Origin: Dendrocalamus latiflorus
Lineage: Eukaryota > Streptophyta > Magnoliopsida > Poales > Poaceae
Assembly (NCBI GenBank): GCA_017311315.1
Contig: CM029642.1
Span: 21,804,359-21,868,358 of the forward strand
Length of the DNA stretch: 64,000 nucleotides
Reading direction: 5' to 3'
The notes beneath the pieces were generated by a model. The model saw only the letters and a list, made by a program, of their open reading frames with translations, ran no database searches and was not told the DNA's origin. Position numbers and translations under genes: made by a program. This document shows, piece by piece, positions 54,021-64,000 of this stretch. Numbering within the stretch: the first letter of the stretch is position 1; the number at the start of each line of letters is the position of its first letter.

Positions 54021-55542
54021 CGGTCTTGGAATTCCTTAACTACTTCCCAACTTAACTTAATTTGGCATTTTAGGTGCCCTTTATATGAGTGCACTTTTAC
54101 TTTGCCGTTCTTTTGTAGAAGAACTGAACTTCGTTTCCTGGAAACCATAACAAGAAGATTTTACTGTAGTCAATAAAAACACTGATACTAGCTATCTGTT
54201 CTTTATGGCTAACTTTGCCATAACAAAGTTTAAGTATGGCTTGCCACACTTTTTGTAGCAACAAAAATGGCAGCCACAAGTGTGGCAAGTTAAGACAAAA
54301 AATCAAGTCCTTGGCATATGAGTTATGGTGCTAATAAAGTGTGGCAAATCATAATTGTGATAACGAGCAAAACACCTACCTAGAAAACTATTACATATGC
54401 CTAAGAGCATCTCCAATGGGTCTATAGCAGCTATCTACAAGAGAGTCCATGTCATCAACTGTCCTACGTGGAAGATATTAAATGAAGAAAGAGAACGCAG
54501 CTCTCTACAGCTCTAGAGATAGTCTATAGCGCCAAACGAGGCAGCCTCCATAAATTCTGTGTGTGCATGTAAGCATCAAATAGCTATCCTTATAGATAGT
54601 TCTTTAGAATGCTAACTTTAGTGTGTACTATATAGATGATGTGGAAGTCTTATAGTTAGTTGCTAGCTATAACCATTGGAGATGCCCTTAGATTAGTCTT
54701 GGCAAGGGCGATGGTTATTATACTCCATTAGTATTTCTCCATATAGCCGGCAGTGTCTATTATATTATTAAAATGATAGAAAAAGAAGTCATAACATTTG
54801 TTCTCAAGGGCAAGAAATTTCCATGTTAATTAGTGGAAAAAGAGAAGGATCTACACCATCAATTGTAGTGTGTTAAGATTATAAAGGTCTAGATTAAAAG
54901 AAAGAGTTCATACCAAGTATAATCCATAGATAACTGAAATTCGGAATAAGAAATAAAATAAAATTAGCAATTTTATTTCTATATGAGTTCCTAAGTAAAA
55001 TCCCTACAAATTAAAAAAGTTAACAATTGGATTTGTAGACTAATTCCAACAAAAAAACTGAAATTTAGAATAAAAATAAAATAAAACTAGCATTTTGATT
55101 CGATACGAATTCCAATGTAAAATCCGGAAATAATTGTAATTCAAAATCAAAATTAAGGTTAGTCTTGGCAAGGGTGCAAGGTTGAAATCAATTACACACT
55201 ACTCTGTTCCTGAATAGGTATAATTCTAGGTTCTTTCACAACGGCACAAGGAACGTATACAAATGACCAAATTACCCTCATTCAAAACATTCATTAGGTT
55301 ACTCAGTGTGCTTGGGCTGGGGTGTGTTCTCTAGTTCATAGTAATTAAATGAGCTTGGAAATATATATATCTACAAACAACTAATAATATTCAAGGTATC
55401 TCCTTCGCTTTGGAGGTCTAGAGAATCTCACAATAATCCTTAAATAAGAAAGAAAGAAAAATTCCAAGAAATTCCCTCATTAATGAGAAAAAGAGAAGAT
55501 CTACACCACTTATTTTGGTAAGGACAAAATATAACGGTACAG

Positions 55543-55608
<66 letters not shown>

Positions 55609-58600
55609 CTATTACAGTTGTATAATATATACAACTATATTTTTGAATTGTATAACATATATAACTATATTTTCAAAGGTAATAAAGTTATGTAACAAAT
55701 TCCGCTAGTTTTCACTAAGGATAGAGACCAGACATAGCGTAGAATCAGCTGTGAAAAAAAAATTCGAAGGACTTAGCCACGGCCACGTGCGCAAAGGGCC
55801 CAACACTACTACAGAAATTCACATTACAGACGGTTCAGAAACGTCATCACAGACGGTTTTCTGAACCGTCTGAAATTATGGGTCAGTGATAATCCAAGTT
55901 ATCACAGACGGTTCGAAAACCGTCTGTGATTATCCGATATCACAGACGGTTTTTCATTAAAAACCGTCTGTGATTATCCGATATCACAGACGGTTTTTAA
56001 AAACTCGTGGTTTTAGGTAACTCATTTCCCTCCGGAAGCATGTCCGCTAAAAGACCTAGCAGCATCGTGAAACTCTTGTCAGACCAACCGTTGCTTGCCT
56101 TCAATTTCAACAGTTCAAGCACGGCCGATAACCTCGTGTACTTGCAGCCTGTGTACAAAGGTTTCTCTGAGTCCTCCATCAAGCCACGGAATTTAACATA
56201 CTCTCTCTCATCATAGTTCTCTTCTACATCGCGAAGCATCTGATCCAGATTATCATCGTGCAACCTATCCGAATCCGAGCCACAATCGACATCAACCGGC
56301 GGCATGTCATTCACTTCACCGGCGATGTCATCCGGGGGCATATCATTCACTTCACCGGCGATGTCATCCGGGGGCATATCATTCACTTCACCGGCGATGT
56401 CATCCGGCGGCATATGATCATTCACTTCGCCATGACTGGTCCAACACGTATAATCCTTTTTGAAACCCCTCCGAATCAAGTGCGCTACAATTTGCCCTCG
56501 GTTCTTAAACATCTTCAAATTCTCGCAGTCAGTGCATGGACAGCACATATATTCCACCCCCTTATTCAACATATCCTCCTCGGCGGCTCTTATAAAAGCA
56601 GAAATGCCATTAATGTACTCTTCACTCAGACGGCTCGCGGCATACATCCAGCTTCGGTCCTACGTTACGTACATATATAACAACTTAGTATTAAAATCTA
56701 GATTAACTAATTATAACTACATATATACCGGCCACATTTATTATATTGAGACATAATTTGCTAGCTCAATTTATATTATAAACACAATAGCTATTATATG
56801 ACCAACAATTTTGCAAATTAACCATCTTCAATAACACTCATGGATTACTTAGACCTAAATTGTAATGCAATTAAAGAAAAAATAAATTTCATTACTAACC
56901 ATATCTAGAGCAACCAGGAAAGTCTGAATCTTTAAAGCTCAATCTCTGCCTCTTCCCACCAAATTAACTGGCCTGAAATCATCTAGCTTCCTCCCGAGTG
57001 AAAAAGTGCGCAGCAATGGCTAGATCTGGATCGAAATGAAGACAGATGCGGTCTGAGCAGCGCAATAAATGCCTTAGCCATTATCACAGACGGTTTTTAA
57101 TACAGACCGTCTGTGATACAAAAGTATCACAGACGGTTCATCGGTAATAACCGTCTGTGATAATCCATTTTCCCGCCACAAATACCACAGACGGCCTTCA
57201 AATTACAACCGTCTGTAATAGTGTTCATCAGAAACGGTTTCACAAAACCGTCTGTGATGAGGCGTCTACTATGAGGCTTTCTGTAGTAGTGCAAGTCCAC
57301 GCCAGTACGTGGAATTTTCAAAAGACAGTAGAGTTATATAAAAATACTACATGTTACAATATTTATAGATAATAAATGGGAGGGGCACATGTGGAAAAAA
57401 AGGTAAAAATTCATCTTGAAATCGTAGAATGACATGTATTTAGGAATAAAATTTGAAAACTAGAATGACATACCTTCAAGAGCGGAGGGAGTATATCGCA
57501 GTCAACACTGAGCCAAATTAGCCTATTTTGCCAAAATTTGCCACTTTTTTTTTGCCAAACACGCCTAAGGTTAGGTCATGAAAATTGGCGCCACATTTTG
57601 GCTAGCAAAAAGAATCTTACCGCACTTTTTTGAGTCACTAATGTGTGGAACTCAGATGACAAAAAGAACCTTGCCACAAGTATGGCTACAAACCAATCAA
57701 GCACATAACTTGATCAAACTTGTCTAACTCGGAGTGGGATCGGCAACATTTGGCTACGAACCAAACATGCCCCAGCTCATGCACACTATATTCACAATTT
57801 CCCTGATGGTTATTTGTGAATGAGAGATGGTTATTACACTCCTTTACTACTTTTCCATATAGCCGACGGTATTTCTAATGTAATCCAGACCACAGTGATA
57901 AAATATTGCCGAGAAAGTGATAGCCAACATGATTAGGGGCACTTGAAAAAATAATTAGAAAGAGCACACCGATGACTATATAGTATATACTAATGACCAT
58001 TAGGAAAATTTAGAAATGTTTTATTTCTAGGACCATCCGGTCAAATTCCAATCCTTTAGATCAAATACAATGTTAGGGTTGGGAAAACATCTCTTATTGG
58101 GGTGGTGGAGTTGTGAGTGTACAACTTTATCTATTAGAGTTTAAATCCTGAAGTTCACCTTTAGGCACACACGAATACGTTTTACTAAAAATTTTGTGAA
58201 GTCGGAGATTTACCATGGCCTCCGTCTTTCAAGGTGTATAGTAAGGGATACGCTCAAATGAGTATGCATGTATAGTGGTGTATGTGTGTGCGCCTGCTTT
58301 GTAATTGAAAAAAAATACTATGGTAGGGCTACTACGGTACAATAGATTCCCTTGAAAACATTGCTGCAATGGTTTGGTGCATGTTACAGTGCTCACCTCA
58401 TGGATAGAGTGCCCTCTTTCTGTATACAACGATAGTGAAGTAATGGGCGTGGCGTTATGAGAACCGTGCAATTTAGTTCTGGAGAGCAAGGCTAATAATA
58501 TAGTCTTCAGCTAGCTGTATAGACTCTTACAGCTCACTTATCAGCCTATTCATATAGTAGTTTACAGCCAGCTGAAGGCTGTATGACCCACCCCTTTCTC

Positions 58601-59467
58601 TCACAAAGTTTCTTAGTTCTTGTGCTTCAGCTGGTTGTAAACTTACAGCCCATCTCTCTTCTCTCTCCTCCTCTCTCTCCTTCACCTCAGCATACAACCT
58701 ACTAACAGCATCTTATTATACTTGCTCTGATAGAAGACATGTCTCTTATTTAAATTTGAGTGTAAAAAGGAGCCGTTTCATCCAATAATTGATATGTATT
58801 CTGATTAACAAAATAGCAAGTTGCACCAGTGAAATCGTTGAAATTAATAATTGAGCTCATCCAAGCTTGGATGAATTACTGTTTTCCTTTCATTAATAGA
58901 AGAAGAAAAAAATACAACTAATCATCTAACCAAAGGTCAGGCGAGAAAGTGCAACAGTGCTTACTTGGGCCTCTCTCCAAATCAGGAACCCAAAAATGGA
59001 AAACATAAGAGACTAAACAACATCGACAAAAACAACACAACTACAGTATTTAGCTGCAAAGGCAAGAAGCTCCAAAATAACCTCCAGAACTCCATAACAA
59101 TCCTTCTTGCCGAATAACCTCCAGAATGTCTTACATGGAACAAAACTTATTTTTAAATACTTTTACATTTCTTTCTTTCTAAATAGTCAACTAGTAGCAC
59201 CATTGCGTCTAAACCTTCCCTGTGATCCTTCGGAACAACTAGAGAACTATTTTGATGATATCCCTAAATTTTTTCCATTTTTCTTCCATTTTTCCATTTT
59301 TCTATGTCTTTAGAGAAGACATAGAGGGCCTGATTTGAAACCACCCCTGCTTAGCTACTAAACAGTCGCTTTTGAATCCATGTGCAGGCAGTTATCCCCC
59401 TCGCCCTGATAAAGTGGTTTGCCCACCGGTATGTCGTCCACCGAGATGTCTCCGTGGTGGCCCATGA
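53818..59467 (+). CDS. Small secreted cysteine-containing peptide, copy B (exons far apart)
   Basis: Exon 1 53818-53914 has the same start MSTR, hydrophobic LFSTLFLVMIQLMVLLVGG, ends at a cysteine codon split by GTAAGT, and is shorter than gene A by ten codons. Exon 2 59388-59467 begins after GTGCAG and encodes SYPPRPDKVVCPPVCRPPRC followed by LRGGP and stop. Joined, they keep one frame (58 residues). A one-base loss against gene A (GAGATGTC for GAGATTGTC) gives a different C terminus. The 5473-bp intron holds a MITE, a TA run, a CACTA element and a copy of the 51049 block, so exon 2 may instead be the remnant of a third gene copy whose exon 1 was lost. The promoter lacks ~75 bp present in gene A. 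Whether this pair is spliced is unknown. Confidence 0.4.
54405..54687. mobile_element. MITE, GAGCATCTCCAATGG family
   Basis: GAGCATCTCCAATGG and, inverted, GGGCATCTCCAATGG, flanked by TAA and TTA. Opposite in orientation to the related copies at 63109-63567. Lies in the long intron of peptide copy B. Confidence 0.85.
55546..55603. repeat. (AT)n microsatellite
   Basis: About 29 AT repeats, followed by TATAACATATATAACTATA. Confidence 0.95.
55997..56659 (-). pseudogene. N-terminal fragment of TNP2 transposase
   Basis: An acceptor-like ACGTAG precedes DRSWMYAASRLSEEYINGIS, then CCPCTDCENLKMF and AHLIRRGFKKDYTCWTSHGE: the transposase-associated domain with its CPC..C cluster, as in the large CACTA element. 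A run of four GEVNDMPPDDIA-like repeats follows, then LYTGCKYTRLSAVLELLKLK and LPEGNELPKTT. The frame ends in subterminal repeat DNA at 55997. The TNP2 catalytic region is missing. It may act as a decoy DNA-binding peptide, or do nothing. Confidence 0.85.
56284..56435 (-). repeat. 36-bp in-frame minisatellite within TNP2 fragment
   Basis: Three to four units of GGCGATGTCATCCGGGGGCA / TATCATTCACTTCACC (plus strand), each encoding twelve residues on the minus strand. The copies are nearly identical, so the expansion is recent, and it keeps the frame. Confidence 0.93.
57300..57900. other. Spacer with TTTGCCA / TGGCAA words
   Basis: No gene. 57500-57780 is rich in TTTGCCAAAATTTGCCA and TTGCCACA words also seen inverted at 54190-54350, possibly remnants of one inverted-repeat element. 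Confidence 0.35.
57901..58865 (+). repeat. Second copy of the 51049-51553 block
   Basis: Same order as 51049-51553 with a MITE inserted at 58483. Continues into GGATGAATTACTGTTTTCC and then diverges at about 58893. Confidence 0.85.
58483..58728. mobile_element. MITE inserted in the repeated block
   Basis: AGAGCAAGGCTAATAATA and, inverted, AGAGCAAGTATAATAAGA. The related block near 51410-51422 is continuous without it. The interior is rich in CAGCTGGTTGTAAACTTACA-type words. Target duplication not clear. Confidence 0.8.
58893..59245. other. Insertion-like segment, unclassified
   Basis: Interrupts similarity between GAATTACTGTTTTCC and the following GAACTATTTTGATGATATCC. Includes AAGAAGAAAAAAATACAACT and CTCCAAAATAACCTCCAGAA repeated as AATAACCTCCAGAATG. 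Not recognised. Confidence 0.35.
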
Positions 59468-59911
59468 AATGAAGCGAAATCATGTACATCACCTTCCGCT
59501 AGGTTAAGTGATCTGGTACCAGTGGTTCTGCGAATTGTCCTGTTGGCTCTGGGGAGCTGTTTATCTCCACTTTACAAGAAACTAGCCAGATTTGCCGCTC
59601 AGATACTATAATAAATTTGCTTGTAGTTAAATATAGGATTATATTTCTTATACAAACTTGCGCAGATACTGTAATATATATTTGATCATTCTGTGCTGTT
59701 ATAAGCTAGACTCATCAAAATATGCAATCCAAATTTTTCTCTTTTTTCTCTAATGAATAAAAAAACTCTAGGCTCTCAGAGTGAATATAGATGCTTGTTT
59801 TAAGCTCATTTTAATAATATAATAGATTGCCGATTATTATATTTATATATATATATATGTATGGTTTTATTTTTAAAAAAAAATATTTTGTCTCTTGCCA
59901 AAATTTGCAGT

Positions 59912-59930
59912 CCCCCCCCCCCCCCCCCCC
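59912..59930 (+). repeat. Poly(C) run of 19
   Basis: Homologous position to the run of 55 at 45254-45308. Confidence 0.9.
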
Positions 59931-60354
59931 GAGCTTCACGATCAGCTCCTCTGGAGCGATTCCTAAGCCCTCTCTACCACCGGTGCTACTACGAATGCAA
60001 ATTACTACGGCCACCATTCTTGCCCATACCACCTGTTGAGCTGTCGTCACCGGCCGATGGCGTCCTACTGATTGGCTTTTGCTAGTCCGTTACCCATGCT
60101 ATGCACCATGCTCTCTATCAACACCATGCTAGAATATGTCTACCGTACGCGCGTACACATCCATCAGTACATGCCTGCATTTCCACTCCATCCCTTGCCA
60201 TGATCGATGATCAATCGCTACCCTTTTCCTCCCTTTTCAACTCTACATCTCAATGCAAAGAGATCGAGGCACGTCGGTCTAGATAACTATTGATGCATGG
60301 ACTAGTTAGTAACACCAGTCAAGCACATACATACAGTTGCACAAATCGTACGGC

Positions 60355-60442
60355 AAGCCAGCCCACTTCACCAACAACCAGGCAGCCCGTGCAGACTTGT
60401 ACGGCCCATAAGCCAGCCCACTTCACCAACAACCAGGCAGCC
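60355..60442 (+). repeat. 33-bp direct repeat
   Basis: AAGCCAGCCCACTTCACCAA followed by CAACCAGGCAGCC at 60355-60387 and 60410-60442. Confidence 0.93.
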
Positions 60443-60490
60443 AGCCGAGCAGCTCATGGTTGAAGTGCTTTTTGTTGCATGCCAGATCTT

Positions 60491-60508
60491 CTCTCTCTCT
60501 CTCTCTCT
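60491..60508 (+). repeat. (CT)n microsatellite
   Basis: Nine CT repeats. Confidence 0.95.
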
Positions 60509-60620
60509 CAATGAGAAAATTTGCAGAATTTTTTTTATTTATTGATTATTATGGAATTTTTTAGACTTTCAAAGTGAATGAGTTACCTTGGATATCACCG
60601 ATTGTTTGTACGTTATATTA

Positions 60621-60965
60621 TTGTTGTACAGAACAAGCTACTAGCTGGCGCGCCTTACTGTTGGTTAAGTACTACGAGCCATCAGAGTATCAGCAAAGAT
60701 TAAAAAAAAACAGTTTGGCCGTGCAAATCCAGCTGAAGCATCCAAACAAAGCCAAAAGTTTAATAGATCGATGTTTTTGGTCATGTTGTGCAGACAATCC
60801 CGTAAACGCTGTCAACCGTGAATTGGATCTCCAAATTGCTGAATGCTAGCTTGTCACAACCGTACGCGTTCTACAATGTAGTAAATATAATCGCAACAGA
60901 AAAGCTCTTTTGTAGTGTATACTTGAAAGTTGGAACCATACATGCATGCATGCATGTGCGCTTAG
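60621..60965 (+). repeat. Upstream part of a PHAS-like unit (U9), truncated
   Basis: GTACAGAACAAGCTACTAGC, GCGCGCC, CAATCCCGTAAACGCTGTCA, TGCTGAATGCTAG and CATGCATGCATG match the start of units U1-U4, more than 30 kb from the main cluster. The TATA box and target site are absent. Confidence 0.7.
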
Positions 60966-61034
60966 TGAAATTTTGTTTTATTTGACCCGTTATACCACTA
61001 TAGTTTCAAAAATAGTTCCGATTATACATTATTT

Positions 61035-61465
61035 ACAAATCCAGTTCTTTTCCAAGCGCGGCGCAATCACCCGGAGATTGGAGCGTAGCAGATTCCACGC
61101 TCGGGGAGCGCGGCTTCTTCGTGGCCACCGCGGGACCATCCGGTCGACCGCGGCGCTCTCCGGCCACGGCATCTTCCGGAGCCCTGCTCTCCTCGGGCAC
61201 GAAAACACCAGCACTGCCCAACCTTCTTCTTGTCTCGTTTTCAGCGTGGCGCACGTACATGCATGTGCACTGTCGTCGTGGACGCACTTCCCCGCCCTGC
61301 TCAAGAGTACCGTTGCAGCCGATGCGAAGCCTGGCCGTGGTGTTTCCGCGCCCAGGGAGCGCGAAAGCACGGTGGCCGCGCCCCACCACATCCCGCGGTC
61401 GATCCAGGACCGGCTCAACGTTTTCAAGGGCCCTAGAGCGAATTCGGCTCTATGGGCCCTTTAAA
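61035..61465. pseudogene. GC-rich exon-like island, unidentified
   Basis: Abruptly GC-rich between AT-rich flanks, with open frames on both strands; one plus-strand frame ends in a plausible stretch (HHIPRSIQDRLNVFKG). No domain recognised, no intron structure. May be a captured or decayed exon. Confidence 0.25.
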
Positions 61466-61469
61466 ATTT

Positions 61470-63105
61470 TTTTTCTACTTATAAAATATGCAGTTTAAAC
61501 TTTATATTGTCTAAAGTGACACAAATCAATAGTTCTAACATGATAAACTAATTAGGTACTAACAGCTCCTTGAAATAAGGAGGCTCATGAATGTACGTAG
61601 ATGATGGATCCCATGGGTAGAGTGTGCTTAATGATACCAACAGCTCATTCCACATAGGATTTCCTTTGGTGATTGCCTCATATGTGCTCTTAAACATGTC
61701 AAGGAGCACGCTTGACTTAATAACCTAACATAATTAATAGGACGAGTATGAAGCACATCTCAAATCTAATATGTTTTCAAAGCACAAGCGAAGATTGTTA
61801 TGAGAAGGAAATGCAATCTTGTTTGGATATAAGATTGAATAGTAAACCTGGGATATCTTCGTTTGGATATATCAGCTGCTAAAGATGTAAAAGGAGACTT
61901 AATGATAATCACACACAAAGAACCATACGGATATTTTACATGTGTGGTATGGATTACAAGTGCCTTCTCTCTCTGATACAAACAGTCTTACTTTTTGTAA
62001 GATTGCCGATGGTAATTAAAGCTGGACGAATGATTTTAATGTCTTAACGGAAGTTTTTTCTTTACAATCCTATTATTTTTCAAGTTATCTAAACCTACAA
62101 ATCAGCGGGAGCAAATAAAACCAACATAATAATATCGAAAATCGACATAAATTCTTCTAATTCTTATCTAGCCGACAGACTGAAAAGAGAGAAGCTGTTG
62201 CCTTTGTTTCACTGGTAATACGCTGGCGATACGTGAGAAAAAGCACTGCTGGTGATGGACGTGGACCTCTTCTTTTCTTGGGTAGATCAACACAAAGAAG
62301 ATGACCACGCATGGACAAGTCACGAAGTGCTGCTGCACTTTGATTCCTCTAGGTGCACACGGAACGAGATCAAATAAAATAAGTTTGTTGCTTGTTCTGC
62401 GCACGGGAACAGAAAAAGGCTATGCAGCACTGGAAACCGAGGAAACGACTGGACGCACAGCACCAAGATAATAAATAGCGAACAGCGGGTAATAGTGGAT
62501 TAGTATCTGTATAGTAGATAACGGATAGCGGGTCATATATTCCAATAGTGAAATCTAAAAAATACTTATAATGTTTAGATATTCATATATATATATATAT
62601 ATGATTTATAACTTATTCGAACTATATGATCATTTTACATGTTTAATTACTTGACTGTTCAAGCAAATATAGCCATAGAGGCGGTTGTTTTGTGCTCAAC
62701 ATGAATCTCTCTATTGCAATGAATCTACCAGTATCAGAATGTTGGCCATAACCCGCACAAACAAGAATAGGTTTCTCTCTGCTGCTCCCATTTAGAAATT
62801 ACATACTACTGCTCACTGTAATTAATGACAAGATGTTGAAATGTAGTAGATGTGGTGCTAAATTAAACTACAAACAAATAAAGTTACATCATAGGATTCC
62901 AAAATAGATTAATAGAAATAAATGAAACTGTTCATCACTATATCATCCTAAAATCCGCAATTGCGCCGCTATTTTGACCTGAAATCCGCAATTGCAACAG
63001 CCGCAATTGCTGCCGTAAAACTCACAAGCGCTATTTTCCTTCGCTGCTTCTCCTCAATAGCCCTAGGCCACCGCTACCGTAATTGCGGCTGCTATAAAAC
63101 GCTAT
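61470..63105. other. Intergenic, AT-rich
   Basis: No gene seen. 62590-62602 is a short TA run. 62950-63100 contains CCGCAATTGC and GCCGCAATTGCTG repeats and GCTATTT words, suggesting a decayed inverted-repeat element. Confidence 0.4.
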
Positions 63106-63108
63106 TTA

Positions 63109-63290
63109 GAGCATCTCCAATGGTTCTAGCTAGCAACTAACTAGAAGACTTCCACATCATTTACATAGTACACACTAAAAGCTAGCATTCTAAAGAACTA
63201 TCTATAAGGATAGTTATTTAAAGCTTACATGCACACACAGAAAAGGACTATCATTTATAGAGGCTGTCTTGTTTTGCGTTATAGACTAGT
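63109..63290. mobile_element. MITE, GAGCATCTCCAATGG family, truncated
   Basis: Left end and first ~180 bp of the family found complete at 54405-54687 and 63297-63567. The right end is missing before the next copy begins. Confidence 0.7.
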
Positions 63291-63296
63291 GCCTAA

Positions 63297-63567
63297 GGGC
63301 ATCTCCAATGGTTATAGCTAGCAACTAACTATAAGACTTCTACATCATCTATATAGTACACACTAAAGTTAGCATTCTAAAGAACTATCTATAAGGATAG
63401 CTATTTGATGCTTACATGCACACACAGAATTTATGGAGGCTGCCTCGTTTGGCGCTATAGACTATCTCTAGAGCTGTAGAGAGCTGCGTTCTCTTTCTTC
63501 ATTTAATATCTTCCACGTAGGATAGTTGATGACATGGACTCTCTTGTAGATAGCTAGCTGTTGGAGA
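63297..63567. mobile_element. MITE, same family, opposite orientation to 54405
   Basis: GGGCATCTCCAATGGTTATA to TAGATAGCTAGCTGTTGGAGA. It is the reverse complement of 54405-54687 over its length. The last bases of its right end are replaced by the start of the next element. Confidence 0.8.
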
Positions 63568-63797
63568 GGGCATCTCCAACAATATGAGCTAGTTACTAGC
63601 TCTAAGACAACTTCTCCAATAGTACTAACTTTAGCACATAACTCATAACATAAATAGCCTCACATGACACTCTCACATAATCTTGGAATGTGTGTATGAG
63701 ACTAGCTCTTGATCAAGAGATAGTTTTTCTCTCTCTTCTATTAAAATATGAAATAATATGCTTAGAGCTAGCTCATAAGTCACTGTTGGAGATGCTC
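63568..63797. mobile_element. Second MITE family abutting the previous copy
   Basis: GGGCATCTCCAACAATATGA and, inverted, GAGCATCTCCAACAGTGAC, with AGCTAG words inside both ends. A different interior from the 63297 element. The remaining 63798-64000 has no recognised feature. Confidence 0.75.
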
Positions 63798-64000
63798 TTA
63801 GTAAGCTGACAGGCACACGACAGCTGGCTGCAGCCAGATGAGACAACTGCGTGAACGTGTGTTGCATGACAGGCGAAATCACGGCGAAGTGCTGGGCGCT
63901 CAAAAGCACGGGCGCTTGGTGGCGCCCTTCCACGCGTAGACCGAGGCGGCAGGTTTGATTGCACGGCACATTGCTGTCCGTGTGGATGACGATGCAAGAA

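Larger units (their letters stand above)
55804..57291 (-). mobile_element. CACTA element, 1.49 kb, with transposase N terminus
   Basis: CACTACTACAGAAA at both ends (inverted) and a perfect 3-bp duplication CAA (55801-55803, 57292-57294). Subterminal CACAGACGGTT / AACCGTCTGTGAT repeats at 55820-55995 and 57080-57260. It carries only the N-terminal part of a TNP2 gene on the minus strand, so it is an internal-deletion derivative. Confidence 0.95.

Noticed and set aside
59811..60050. Minus-strand frame with GIAPEELIVKLGGGG
   Set aside because: It resembles an exon, but the glycine run is the poly(C) tract and copy A does not keep the frame.
1..64000. CRISPR arrays, bacterial operons, rRNA and tRNA genes
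   Set aside because: No spacer-repeat pattern of that kind, no ribosome-binding-site-led operons and no cloverleaf or rRNA sequence recognised. The one tRNA-like match (24611-24624) is a retroelement primer-binding site.

Overview
The window is plant nuclear DNA, most likely from a grass (Poaceae). Signs of this are dense CACTA, hAT, PIF/Harbinger, Mutator-like and Helitron elements, the many short inverted-repeat elements, GT-AG introns, GC-rich captured exons, and repeated noncoding units carrying a miR2118-type target site. I see no housekeeping gene, rRNA, tRNA or prokaryotic feature. The species cannot be fixed from the sequence.

Layout. 1-500: end of a CACTA-type element with a decayed reading frame. 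About 1.3-9.7 kb: an array of related noncoding units. Each has a conserved upstream block, a TATA box (CTATAAGAG) and, 168-195 nt downstream in the units where both survive, a 22-nt site close to the complement of grass miR2118. Further members lie at 20.9-21.3, 23.4-24.1 and 27.2-27.7 kb, with fragments at 26.2 and 60.6 kb. I interpret these as a cluster of reproductive 21-PHAS loci, that is, precursors of 21-nt phased siRNAs. 9987-19046: a structurally complete 9.06-kb CACTA element with a 3-bp target duplication, a TNP2 transposase broken by two in-frame TAG codons, and a second PttA-like gene. 19.3-24.8 kb: two hAT-type elements with perfect 8-bp duplications, a Tourist-like MITE and a TRIM-like retroelement among the PHAS units. 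28.0-31.6 kb: a two-gene PIF/Harbinger element, decayed. 31.7-38.7 kb: TGGTCG-rich tandem repeats, a family of long inverted-repeat elements (one split by a CACTA element), and a fold-back Mutator-like element with a 9-bp duplication.

40.4-60.4 kb is a segmentally duplicated locus. Its copies carry a small gene for a secreted cysteine-containing peptide: a signal-peptide exon, a GTAAGT donor and a short C-terminal exon. Comparing the copies gives exact empty sites for a hAT element and two MITEs. Between the copies sits a 3.37-kb Helitron filled with a TGGTCG minisatellite. The second gene copy has a 5.5-kb intron holding a CACTA element and MITEs, but its joined frame is still open. The right end (61-64 kb) is intergenic with stacked MITEs.

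How the parts relate. If the PHAS reading is right, miR2118 would cut each transcript, an RNA-dependent RNA polymerase would make the 3' fragment double-stranded, and a Dicer-like enzyme would cut it into phased 21-mers, typically in pre-meiotic anthers. The transposons have reshaped both clusters. One Mutator-like insertion fell exactly on a PHAS TATA box and duplicated it. All functional statements are inferred from sequence patterns read by eye; no alignment, expression or small-RNA data were available.
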